64,000 nucleotides of DNA from Rhodospirillaceae bacterium (GTDB lineage: Bacteria > Pseudomonadota > Alphaproteobacteria > Rhodospirillales > Rhodospirillaceae). Shown here in pieces: positions 54,150 to 62,244 of this stretch. How positions within the stretch are numbered: the stretch's first letter is position 1; each line of letters begins with the position of its first letter. Both the position numbers and the translations under genes were made by a program. The notes beneath the pieces were generated by a model. It did no database searches. It was not told the DNA's origin and was given only the letters and a program-made list of their open reading frames with translations. The stretch spans positions 124,001-188,000 of the forward strand of contig NSIP01000001.1 in the NCBI GenBank assembly GCA_002737725.1, given 5' to 3'.

Positions 54150-54839
54150 ATGCGTGAAATCGTTTTGGATACGGAAACCACGGGACTTGACCCGCTCGTC
54201 GGACACCGCGTGATTGAAATCGGCTGCGTTGAGCTGGTCAATCACCTTGCCACGGGGAAAACATTTCAAACCTATCTTGATCCAGGTCGTGATGTTCCAG
54301 CCGAGGCCGCTGCGGTGAGCGGCTTGACCACCGAGTTTGTCAAAGGAAAGCCAAAATTCGCCGAGCAAGCCGACGCCTTTTTGGCATTTATTGGCGTCTC
54401 TCCCATCATCGCACACAACGCTAAGTTTGATATGGGGTTTATCAACGCCGAGCTGACCATGGTCGGGCGCGAGAAGCTTTCACTCGACAATGCCATCGAC
54501 ACGGTCACTTTGGCCAGGCGCAAGTTTCCGGGCGCGCCAGCGAGCTTAGACGCGCTGTGTCGGCGGTTTAACATCGACCTCTCGGGGCGCGTGAAACACG
54601 GCGCACTGCTTGATGCGCAGTTGCTGTCTCAGGTTTATTTAGAGCTGATCGGCGGGCGCGAGCCAGGCCTTTTGCTCGGCGCGGCGTCACCCAATCGCAC
54701 AGATCTGCGCCCAACCGAAATCCGCCAGCCCCGCCCCTTTCGGCCCCATGCGCCAAGCCTGGAAGAAAGAGAGGCCCACCAGATATTCTTGAAAAAACTC
54801 AAGAACCCAATTTGGCTCAAAACACCGTCGACTAGTTAA
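54150..54839 (+). CDS. dnaQ: DNA polymerase III epsilon subunit (3'-5' exonuclease)
   Basis: The proofreading subunit. A DEDDh exonuclease: Exo I IVLDTETTGLD, Exo II IAHNAKFDMGFIN and Exo III VKHGALLDAQLLSQVY with the catalytic His. The C-terminal 60 residues after ELIGGREPG are Pro/Arg-rich and would bind the alpha subunit. ATG 54150 gives MREIVLDTET, the usual start; GTG 54135 overlaps coaE. Length 229. Confidence 0.95.
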   Translation: MREIVLDTETTGLDPLVGHRVIEIGCVELVNHLATGKTFQTYLDPGRDVPAEAAAVSGLTTEFVKGKPKFAEQADAFLAFIGVSPIIAHNAKFDMGFINAELTMVGREKLSLDNAIDTVTLARRKFPGAPASLDALCRRFNIDLSGRVKHGALLDAQLLSQVYLELIGGREPGLLLGAASPNRTDLRPTEIRQPRPFRPHAPSLEEREAHQIFLKKLKNPIWLKTPSTS

Positions 54840-54849
54840 ATCAATCGAA

Positions 54850-55347
54850 TTAAGCCTGCGCCGACGCGAGCAACTCAATTTTTTGGGGTTGATCGCCAAA
54901 CTTCCTGCGATAGAGGTCGACGAAATCGACCATCTGAAGCATCAGGGGAGGAAATCCGCCGCCGACCGTTAAATCACTGACAATTTGGCGAACAAACGGG
55001 AACAGATAGCGCGGAATTTCGATCAACAGTGCGGGATGAAGCTGATCTTCGGAGACGGCCCGAGGGTCAACCTCGACCATGGCGGCATAGGCAAGTTCTA
55101 AAATGAAGGCAGGCCTTTCACTCACGCTGGCGCGAAGGCTCACATTAATACTGACCTCGAACGTCGCACCGCCCGTGTGACGGGCGCCGATGTCAAAGCT
55201 CACGGGGATATCTGGAGCAGTGCGACGCATATCATCAAAAATTTCAGGGGCGTGGGGCACCTCGAACGACAAGTCCCGAATAAATTGCCCAAGGAAACGG
55301 ATCGGAACGGGTGCGGGTTGTTTTGTATTTGCTGAAGTATCACTCAT
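54850..55347 (-). CDS. secB: Protein-export chaperone SecB
   Basis: SecB keeps preproteins unfolded for SecA. The 165-residue protein has FIRDLSFEVPHAPEIF, VSINVSLRASV, FILELAYAAMVEV, IEIPRYLFPFVRQIVSDLT and GGFPPLMLQMVDFVDLYRR. It is convergent with dnaQ, 10 nt apart, as in Caulobacter-type genomes. Confidence 0.96.
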   Translation of the reverse strand: MSDTSANTKQPAPVPIRFLGQFIRDLSFEVPHAPEIFDDMRRTAPDIPVSFDIGARHTGGATFEVSINVSLRASVSERPAFILELAYAAMVEVDPRAVSEDQLHPALLIEIPRYLFPFVRQIVSDLTVGGGFPPLMLQMVDFVDLYRRKFGDQPQKIELLASAQA

Positions 55348-55707
55348 GGAGCGCCATCCAAAAAAGCGGGCCACGCGGGCCTGGTGAAAATAAGATCTTT
55401 ACCGCCCGGACACGCCCGTCGGCAGGAAGCGGGCGGACCTAACATGCCCACCAAGCCCTTACAAGCATGTGCCCGCAAAATGACACCCGCTCCGCCGTCC
55501 ACCCCAGACCCGGTTTGTCTCACGCGCGTGATGTGGGCCATGGGTCGTGGGTCTGAGAAAGAGGAGCCGTCGCTTGCCCTTTAAGCCTCGGGCGCCTATG
55601 TTGAAGAACACGCGCAACAGGCTTGGACTGACCGCAAACGTGCTCCGCCGCGTGATGTTATTTTGCGCCCCCAGCAGCCGCGCACAGTGAATGTGACGAA
55701 AGACGCC
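55348..55707. other. Divergent gap secB / Tim44-like, no gene seen
   Basis: In related genomes fxsA lies in this interval. Here the 360 bp contain only short, unrelated frames in all six directions and no hydrophobic FxsA-like segment, so the gene appears lost. The region must hold promoters for secB and for the Tim44-like gene. Confidence 0.4.
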
Positions 55708-56385
55708 ATGGAAGGTTTCCAGTTTATAGACATTATTCTCCTCGCCATGGTGGCGGGATTCATCGTCTTGCGTTTGCGCAACGTTCTCGGGCGTCGCACG
55801 GGCCACGAATCTGGTCGCGATAGCCCCGCGCCCATTCGCCCGGAAGCGGACAATGTTGTTGGTTTGCCACGGCTAAAGCGGGCCCCGACGGCTTTACAAA
55901 CCCCCGACATCGAACCTGCCTATCTGGGCACGCCGCTCGAGGTGGGTATGATCCAGGTTAAAATGGCCGATCCGTCGTTTTCGGCCAGCGCATTCTTGAG
56001 CGGGGCATCAAAAGCCTTCGAAATGATCGTCGCGGCCTACGCGAAAAACGATCTCGATACTTTACGCCCGCTTCTCAGCTCCGAAGTCTACTCACAGTTC
56101 GCCAATGTGATTCAAGAGCGTGAAGAGCGCGGTGAAACGTTAAGCAGTGAGCTGGTGGTGTTAAGGCCCGCCAAATTTGAATCCTTCGAAATGCGCGGTT
56201 CAGCCGCTCATGTCGCGGTAATTTTCCAAAGCGAACAGTCAAACGTTTTGAAAAACAACGCTGGCGACATTATCGAAGGCTCGGCCGACCACGTCGAAAG
56301 TGTCACCGACGTTTGGACGTTCTCGCGCGATACGCTATCTCAAGACCCCAACTGGATGTTGGTGGCAACGCGCAGCGTTGAATAA
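55708..56385 (+). CDS. Tim44/TimA-domain membrane protein
   Basis: A 225-residue protein whose N-terminus (MEGFQFIDIILLAMVAGFIV) is a single membrane anchor, followed by a charged linker and a Tim44-like domain (FLSGASKAFEMIVAAYAKND, LRPLLSSEVYSQFANVIQER, WTFSRDTLSQDPNWMLVAT). It is the bacterial relative of mitochondrial Tim44, found next to secB and mltA in Alphaproteobacteria; a role in envelope biogenesis is suggested by context only. ATG 55708 is chosen for its match to the family start. Confidence 0.88.
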   Translation: MEGFQFIDIILLAMVAGFIVLRLRNVLGRRTGHESGRDSPAPIRPEADNVVGLPRLKRAPTALQTPDIEPAYLGTPLEVGMIQVKMADPSFSASAFLSGASKAFEMIVAAYAKNDLDTLRPLLSSEVYSQFANVIQEREERGETLSSELVVLRPAKFESFEMRGSAAHVAVIFQSEQSNVLKNNAGDIIEGSADHVESVTDVWTFSRDTLSQDPNWMLVATRSVE

Positions 56386-56407
56386 TGAACGGCGCGCGGC
56401 AGCCTCC

Positions 56408-57631
56408 GTGACGCTCAAGCCCAACTTTCGAACTGGTCTCATTTTTCTCTTCGGCATTTTGATTGGCGCAGTTGCGGGCGTAGTTTTGACGCGGCCCAAG
56501 CCCGTGATTCAAGTTCTCACACCAGCACCTTTGCTACCCCCCAAAGTCGAATATGTGGCGCGAAATTTCTCTGACCTCTCAGGCTGGAACGACGATCGCC
56601 TGTCTGATGTCTTGCCCGCACTGACAAAAACCTGTGCTCAAATCAATGCTGACGATGAGCCCCAGCGCCTTGGCGACATCACCATCACCGCCGCCAATCG
56701 CATGGCTGCTTGTAAAACCGTTCTTGAGGCGGGCCCTGGCAAGAAAGAACTCAGTGAGGCAATCCAGTCCGCGTTTCAGCCCTACGCTGTCATTGCCAGC
56801 GGCAAAACCGAAGGCATGTTTACGGGCTACTACGAAGTCACGCTGAACGGGTCGCTGAAACGCGAAGGACCCTACCAACATCCGCTTTACGCGGTTCCTA
56901 AAAACCTCATCAATGTGCCGTTGAAAGACTTTGTGCCCCCTGCGGCGTTGGAGGGAAGCGACATGCCGCGCACGGTTGTTGGGCGGCTCGTGGGCCAACA
57001 ACTCAAGCCTTTTTATACGCGCGAAGAGATTGACCTTGGACATGTGATTGCCGAAGACACAGATGTTGTGGCTTGGGTTGATGATGCGGTGGATGTGCAT
57101 GTGCTGCATATCCAGGGCTCGGGTCAGGTGAAACTTCCCGACGGAGCGATGATGCGTGTGGGGTTTGCGGGCCATAACGGCCACAGCTTTCGGGGATTGG
57201 GGCGCATTCTCATCGATGAGGGCGTTTTACCACAGGGGAGCGCTTCCATGATCGCGGTGCGGGATTGGTTGAAGGAAAACCCCAATCGGGCAAAGGAATT
57301 GATGGTGCAGAACGCGCGCTATATCTTTTTCCGTAAAATCGATGGGGCCGGCCCCATCGGGGCCAGCGGCCTTGCGCTGACGGCGGGCCGTTCGCTGGCT
57401 GTCGATCCGCGCTTTATCCACCTCGGCTCATTATTGTGGCTTCAAGTTTCAGACCCCGACCAAATTCCGCTGCGCAGGCTCATGGTGGCTCAAGATACCG
57501 GCGCTGCAATCACCGGCGCGGTGCGTGGGGACTACTTTTGGGGCGCGGGCGAGCCAGCCTTCCTCAAGGCCGCACGCATGCGCAGCCCTGGTCGCTACGA
57601 TATTTTAGTGCCCAAATCCACCTCCCCTTAA
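56408..57631 (+). CDS. mltA: Membrane-bound lytic transglycosylase A-type murein hydrolase
   Basis: MltA cleaves peptidoglycan glycosidic bonds to give 1,6-anhydromuropeptides. The 407-residue protein has an N-terminal membrane anchor (GLIFLFGILIGAVAGVV) rather than a lipobox, then the MltA domain (GKTEGMFTGYYEVTL, YAVPKNLI) and the double-psi barrel 3D domain with VQDTG-like LMVAQDTGAAI and FWGAGEPA near the end. The start is uncertain (GTG 56408 or TTG 56378). It follows the Tim44-like gene by 22 nt. Confidence 0.92.
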   Translation: MTLKPNFRTGLIFLFGILIGAVAGVVLTRPKPVIQVLTPAPLLPPKVEYVARNFSDLSGWNDDRLSDVLPALTKTCAQINADDEPQRLGDITITAANRMAACKTVLEAGPGKKELSEAIQSAFQPYAVIASGKTEGMFTGYYEVTLNGSLKREGPYQHPLYAVPKNLINVPLKDFVPPAALEGSDMPRTVVGRLVGQQLKPFYTREEIDLGHVIAEDTDVVAWVDDAVDVHVLHIQGSGQVKLPDGAMMRVGFAGHNGHSFRGLGRILIDEGVLPQGSASMIAVRDWLKENPNRAKELMVQNARYIFFRKIDGAGPIGASGLALTAGRSLAVDPRFIHLGSLLWLQVSDPDQIPLRRLMVAQDTGAAITGAVRGDYFWGAGEPAFLKAARMRSPGRYDILVPKSTSP

Positions 57632-57711
57632 AGAGCGGAAGTTTAGATTCGGGAAAGGTTTAGCCTTTAAGCTTGCCCAAACAGCCGCGCCATCAAGGTC
57701 GCGGCAATAAG

Positions 57712-58279
57712 ATGTGGAATAGGCTGGGTCTCGGGATGAATGCCAAGCCCACTGAAAAGAAACGCTATCGCACACTTTACGCGCGGCGGGTGGAATCCTA
57801 CCAGGCCGACCGCGTGGGCGTGTTTGTCGATTTCGATCGGCTCAATCATCCGAAATCACCGATCTGGAGCCCCCGAGAAAACGTTGGCCCGCTTCTGGTT
57901 ATGCTGATCGTGTCGATCTCGGTGATGGTCATGATCAACCTTGTGCTGGGCACTGCAATTATGGTGACCGGGGTGTTTTTATATTTGTTTTTGATTATGC
58001 CGTGGATTTCCCAGCGCGTTTGCCGCCGCACCAGTGATGCGGCCATGGACAACCTGCACAACTGGAACATTCTGTGGAAATTGGGCGGGCTTGTGGTCAC
58101 GCTGAACTACATGAACAAAACGCGCTGCGTGTCGCCCGAGGGCGATTGGCGCGCGTTTGTCACACCCTTACTTGCCCGAGATGGAAATGGAAGGCGTTGA
58201 TGTTTATAACGCCTTCAAACTTGACTCGGGCGACAAGGGCGATAAAGAGCCAAAGTCCATCGGCGATATTAACATGTAG
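57712..58279 (+). pseudogene. Two-helix membrane protein with a frameshift near the 3' end
   Basis: A basic N-terminus (TEKKRYRTLYARRVESYQA) precedes two membrane segments (about residues 65-105 from 57712: LLVMLIVSISVMVMINLVLG, IMVTGVFLYLFLIMPWI), then a soluble tail. In the first frame the tail ends LLARDGNGRR at 58200; in the +1 frame from 58168 it continues YLPEMEMEGVDVYNAF...GDKEPKSIGDINM to TAG at 58279. The second reading is more protein-like, so a one-base insertion at the CCC-T-TAC junction (or a sequencing error) is likely. No family was recognised. Start (57712 or 57736) is uncertain. Confidence 0.6.
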
Positions 58280-58350
58280 CGCCGCATTGCGCGGCGCTAT
58301 GATAATCACCAATACAAAAAACAGCCCTCAGGCGCGGGACCACACTTCTG

Positions 58351-58896
58351 ATGCGCAAGCTCACCGCCGAGGATCGCCGAATATGGGATTTTGTCACGCG
58401 CAGCGTCACACCGCTGAAACCCCGCCATCCGGCTGTTGAAAAAGCAGCACCGAGTTCACAGTCCCAGGCGCGCGCGCTTAAATATGCGCCTGTGGCTGTG
58501 GTGGCACATCGCACCACGCAATCCCAACCTCTGCATGTGGGCCAACTGATTGATCTTGATGCTGCGACAGCAAAAAAATTCCGTAAAGGGCGAATGCCGT
58601 GTGATGGTCGCTTGGATCTGCATGGATTAACTCTGGCCCAAGCGCACAGCGCGCTGGTTCATTTTATTCGAAGCCAATCTGAGCGCGGTGCGCGGTCCTT
58701 GCTCGTGATCACTGGCAAGGGCGCGACAGATCCTTTAGCCGAACGTCCGCGGGGGCGCATCAAGGCCGAGCTCACTCACTGGCTGAACGCAGCACCCTTA
58801 AGACAAGTGATTTTGGCGGTGACCGAAGCCAACCCCAAGCAGTCACAAGGCGGGGCGGTGTATGTGCTCCTCAAGCGCCGCGATAGGGTGCGCTAA
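58351..58896 (+). CDS. Smr-domain protein
   Basis: A 181-residue protein with an N-terminal KLTAEDRRIWDFVTRSVTPL region and a C-terminal Smr domain (about residues 85-181): MPCDGRLDLHGLTLAQAHSA, LLVITGKGATD, RGRIKAELTHWL and GGAVYVLLKR. Smr domains nick DNA or cleave RNA; these stand-alone proteobacterial forms (YdaL-like) are thought to be endonucleases. It follows the mltA cluster in the usual order. The next 280 nt up to hslU contain only short frames; one (58957-59184) has a hydrophobic patch but no family resemblance. Confidence 0.9.
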   Translation: MRKLTAEDRRIWDFVTRSVTPLKPRHPAVEKAAPSSQSQARALKYAPVAVVAHRTTQSQPLHVGQLIDLDAATAKKFRKGRMPCDGRLDLHGLTLAQAHSALVHFIRSQSERGARSLLVITGKGATDPLAERPRGRIKAELTHWLNAAPLRQVILAVTEANPKQSQGGAVYVLLKRRDRVR

Positions 58897-59180
58897 GGTA
58901 ACCACGCCAGCCCACGCTCGGAGCTGATCACGGGGTTTTCCCATGCTGCGCGTAAAGTGCGCGCACCCAAGCAGCACCTCGATGATGGATCAAATGAGAG
59001 CGTCCCGCCAAATGATCAAGCGGGGCCCGAGTCGGCAGAACGTGATGGCCGCGCCTTCGCCGTGTTGGCCTTGTGTTTCGTCGGGGTGACGATGGCGCAA
59101 ACCGCGACCGACCCCGCGATTGCAGCAAAAATCCTCAACGCCTGTGAAAGTGAAACGCAGCGGCTTCTGATGGCGCGGCT

Positions 59181-60512
59181 TTAAAGGATAAATTTACTGA
59201 GATCGCCCTTCTTGGCGAGGTCACCGACCTGGGCTTTTACATAAGCTGCGTCAATCTTCAGAGTTTCGCCTGAGCGGTCCGTGGCCGTATAGCTGATGTC
59301 TTCCAGCAGCTTTTCCAGCACCGTGTGTAAACGCCGCGCACCAATATTTTCGACACTCTTGTTAATGTCAGCGGCCAGGTCAGCCAGCGCGTCAATGGCA
59401 TCATCGCTGAAATCCAACACGACATTTTCAGTCCCAATCAGCGCGCGGTACTGTTTAATTAGGCTGGCTTCGGTTTGTGTCAGGATGCGCACAAAATCAT
59501 CGCGCGTCAGTGCCTTCAGCTCAACGCGAATGGGCAAGCGCCCCTGCAGCTCGGGCAGTAAATCCGACGGCTTGGCTAAATGAAACGCACCCGAGGCAAT
59601 AAACAACACATGATCAGTCTTCACCGGCCCGTGCTTGGTGTTCACTGTGGTGCCTTCGATTAGCGGCAAGAGGTCGCGCTGCACGCCTTCGCGGCTCACA
59701 TCGGCCCCTTGCGCGCCATCGCGCCCGGTGATTTTGTCGATCTCATCTAAAAACACGATACCGTTGTTTTCCACGGCTGAAATCGCATCGCGCGTAATGC
59801 TCTCCTGATCCAAAAGTTTGTCTGATTCTTCGCGAATCAAAAGTTCGTAAGACTGGGCGACGCTCATTTTTCGCGCTTTGCTTCGCGGGCCCACCACGCC
59901 GCCCAGCATCTGACTTAAATTGACCATGCTCATTTGAGCGCCGGGCATGCCGGGCACATCAAAGCTCGGCATCGAGGCTGCCGATGTATTTTGAACCTGA
60001 ATTTCAATCTCGCGCTCGCTCAACTCGCCCTCGCGCAGTTGCTTGCGGAATTTCTGGCGCGTTTCAGGTGTGGCGTTCTGGCCGACCAGCGCATCAAGCA
60101 CACGTTCTTCAGCCGCCAACTCTGCTTTGGCAGTTACTTCTTTGCGCAACCGCTCGCGCGTCATGGTCAGCGAAATTTCAACCAAGTCGCGCACAATGCT
60201 TTCCACATCGCGGCCCACGTATCCGACTTCAGTAAACTTGGTGGCCTCGACTTTCAGAAAGGGTGCGTTGGCCAATTTGGCTAACCGCCGGGCGATTTCG
60301 GTTTTTCCCACACCTGTTGGCCCAACCATCAGAATGTTTTTTGGCATGACCTCTTCGCGCAGGCCTTCGGGTAACTGTTGGCGACGCCAACGGTTTCGCA
60401 ACGCAATGGCCACAGCGCGTTTGGCGTCTTGCTGGCCGATGATGTGGCGATCAAGTTCGGAAACAATCTCGCGCGGTGAAAACGCGCTGATGGAGATGAC
60501 GGTCGCGGGCAT
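59181..60512 (-). CDS. hslU: HslUV protease ATPase subunit
   Basis: HslU unfolds substrates for HslV. The 443-residue AAA+ protein has [20 protein letters not shown], Walker [20 protein letters not shown], the pore loop GYVGRDVES, Walker [15 protein letters not shown], the [20 protein letters not shown] sensor region and the C-terminal SKFIL tail that inserts into HslV. ATG 60512 overlaps the hslV stop (TAATG). Confidence 0.98.
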   Translation of the reverse strand: MPATVISISAFSPREIVSELDRHIIGQQDAKRAVAIALRNRWRRQQLPEGLREEVMPKNILMVGPTGVGKTEIARRLAKLANAPFLKVEATKFTEVGYVGRDVESIVRDLVEISLTMTRERLRKEVTAKAELAAEERVLDALVGQNATPETRQKFRKQLREGELSEREIEIQVQNTSAASMPSFDVPGMPGAQMSMVNLSQMLGGVVGPRSKARKMSVAQSYELLIREESDKLLDQESITRDAISAVENNGIVFLDEIDKITGRDGAQGADVSREGVQRDLLPLIEGTTVNTKHGPVKTDHVLFIASGAFHLAKPSDLLPELQGRLPIRVELKALTRDDFVRILTQTEASLIKQYRALIGTENVVLDFSDDAIDALADLAADINKSVENIGARRLHTVLEKLLEDISYTATDRSGETLKIDAAYVKAQVGDLAKKGDLSKFIL

Positions 60513-61060
60513 TATAAAATCTCCACCGTCACTTCGCGGTTGGTATAAATACAAATATCTGCGGCGATGCCCATGGCTTTGCGCGCAATCGCCTCGGCGT
60601 CGAAGTTTTCCAAGTCAATCAGCGCACGCGCCGCCGACAATGCAAATGACCCGCCCGAGCCAATCCCAATCAACCCATCGGTTGGTTCTAAAACATCACC
60701 TGTGCCAGTCAGAATCAGCGACACCTCTTTGTCGGCCACCGCCATCATGGCTTCTAGGCGGCGCAGGTAGCGGTCTGTGCGCCAGTCTTTCGCCAACTCC
60801 ACGCAAGCGCGCATCAACTGACTCGGGTGTTTTTCTAGCTTTGCCTCAAGGCGCTCAAAGAGCGTGAAGGCGTCGGCGGTCGCACCTGCAAATCCGGCCA
60901 AAATTGAACCGTCGGCCAGGCGGCGCACTTTGCGCGCGTTCGATTTTACAACGATGTTGCCCAGGGTCACTTGGCCATCGCCAGCGATAATCACGCGGCC
61001 ATTTTTGCGCACCGATAAAATCGTGGTGCCGTGCCAATTGGTCGGGTCATGTGGGGTCAT
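60512..61060 (-). CDS. hslV: HslUV protease peptidase subunit
   Basis: HslV is a proteasome-like N-terminal-threonine protease. The 182-residue precursor has the cleavage context [11 protein letters not shown]; the mature enzyme would start at the second Thr. [35 protein letters not shown] and [16 protein letters not shown] follow. ATG 61060 gives the standard short propeptide; the frame is open further upstream without coding character. Confidence 0.97.
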   Translation of the reverse strand: MTPHDPTNWHGTTILSVRKNGRVIIAGDGQVTLGNIVVKSNARKVRRLADGSILAGFAGATADAFTLFERLEAKLEKHPSQLMRACVELAKDWRTDRYLRRLEAMMAVADKEVSLILTGTGDVLEPTDGLIGIGSGGSFALSAARALIDLENFDAEAIARKAMGIAADICIYTNREVTVEIL

Positions 61061-61177
61061 GTGCGGGGTATGTGTTGTTGCGGGTTGAACTGAAGATGGG
61101 GCGTTAGCTTCCCTTGGTCGCAAAGAAAAATGAAGCGTCAAATCGGGGTGTGACGAACGTATGATTTGATTGGGCCC

Positions 61178-61217
61178 AAAAAAATAACGCCCGACGTTTG
61201 GGGGAAACACCGGGCGT
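61178..61217 (-). terminator. Intrinsic terminator downstream of lolA
   Basis: ACGCCCG-AC-GTTT-GGGGG-AAAC-AC-CGGGCGT (61187-61217) forms a two-step hairpin; read leftward it is followed by TTATTTTTTT. It lies 250 nt after lolA and just upstream of hslV. The remaining 249 bp to lolA show no gene. Confidence 0.8.
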
Positions 61218-61466
61218 CAGTTTTTGGTCAGTTTGGTAGGGGGTACCTCACCGGCCCATCGACACCATTGCAGCATCGATGCTTGTAAAAAGGATATAGG
61301 GATGGTTTTTGGCTTCTCAAGGGCCGCGACAAAAAAACACCAATTCTCGCGCCGTTGTGATCAAGGCTAAAAAAACAATCGAATCAATACTTTAGAATAA
61401 TTCAAGACAGCGGGAGTGACCGAGCAGGGAAATTGTATGACGCGCCTTACAAGACTTTAACGCTGC

Positions 61467-62099
61467 TTAATCGCCCTTGCGTCCCGGGTCGCGCTCGTCT
61501 GCGGGTTTATCGTACTCGAATAACTTTTTATCCAGCGTCCCGCCGAACCGGGGCTCAAACAGGGTCACCTCAACTTCTTGGTTCTGGGCATCGAGCACAC
61601 GCCATTGGCGCAACTCGAACGGCCCTTCGGTAAAGACAAAGGTCAATTTGCCCAAGGCTGGGTCTTTGGCCTGAGAGGCGGCAATTTCCACTTTGCCGTT
61701 GCCCAACTTCACGCCCCTCAGTTTGATCGCTTTGTCGGTAAATGACATATTGTCTTTCAGCAGCAAACCGGCGGGCGTGTCGCCCAGGTCGAGGTAGCTG
61801 CTCTCGTTCACTTCTTTGTCGACATAGATCAGCCACTTGCCATCGGCCACCACCAGCATTTGTGCGGGCGGGTCATAGGTGATGCGCATTTTGCCGGGCC
61901 GCGATACGAACAGTTCACCTTCATGAGTGGTGCCATCGGGGTTCACCTGTAAAAACCGCGCCTGCATATTGCCTAGGTTGTTCAGGTAATCCTCGGCGCG
62001 TTTCAGCGCAGCTGTTTCAGCATCGGTCAGCGCTGATGCGCTTCCGGCAAAGAACATCAGCACAGCAACGAGGGCGGAACATAATTTCATGAGGGGCAT
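61467..62099 (-). CDS. lolA: Outer-membrane lipoprotein carrier protein LolA
   Basis: LolA ferries lipoproteins across the periplasm from LolCDE to the outer membrane. The 210-residue protein has a signal peptide (LCSALVAVLMFFAGSASALT), the helix LKRAEDYLNNLGNMQARFLQ and strands such as GELFVSRPGKMRITYDPP and LVVADGKWLIYVD. ftsK-lolA is a standard gene pair; here they are separated by 145 bp with a strong palindrome. Confidence 0.93.
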   Translation of the reverse strand: MPLMKLCSALVAVLMFFAGSASALTDAETAALKRAEDYLNNLGNMQARFLQVNPDGTTHEGELFVSRPGKMRITYDPPAQMLVVADGKWLIYVDKEVNESSYLDLGDTPAGLLLKDNMSFTDKAIKLRGVKLGNGKVEIAASQAKDPALGKLTFVFTEGPFELRQWRVLDAQNQEVEVTLFEPRFGGTLDKKLFEYDKPADERDPGRKGD

Positions 62100-62148
62100 G
62101 GTGGCGGGAAATTATGGCGACTGCGGGGCAGAGTCCAGGCTCAGTTCT

Positions 62149-62169
62149 TTTATACCGCTGCGGTATAAA
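62149..62169. promoter_or_regulatory. 10-bp palindrome between ftsK and lolA
   Basis: TTTATACCGC-T-GCGGTATAAA is a perfect inverted repeat, followed further on by ACCGGT-GAA-ACCGGT. It may be an operator or a hairpin acting on lolA expression; no known consensus matched. Confidence 0.45.
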
Positions 62170-62244
62170 CCGACCACGCTGTGGCCGGTATTACGGGTAA
62201 AAAGCTTTCATTTACCGGTGAAACCGGTGGCCTGCTCGGTTGTG

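Noticed and set aside
55348-55707. fxsA expected next to secB
   Set aside because: None of the six frames encodes the hydrophobic FxsA domain in this interval.
58957-59184. 75-codon frame between smr and hslU with a hydrophobic patch
   Set aside because: No start context, no family match, and its N-terminus is low in coding character; may be a remnant but cannot be supported.
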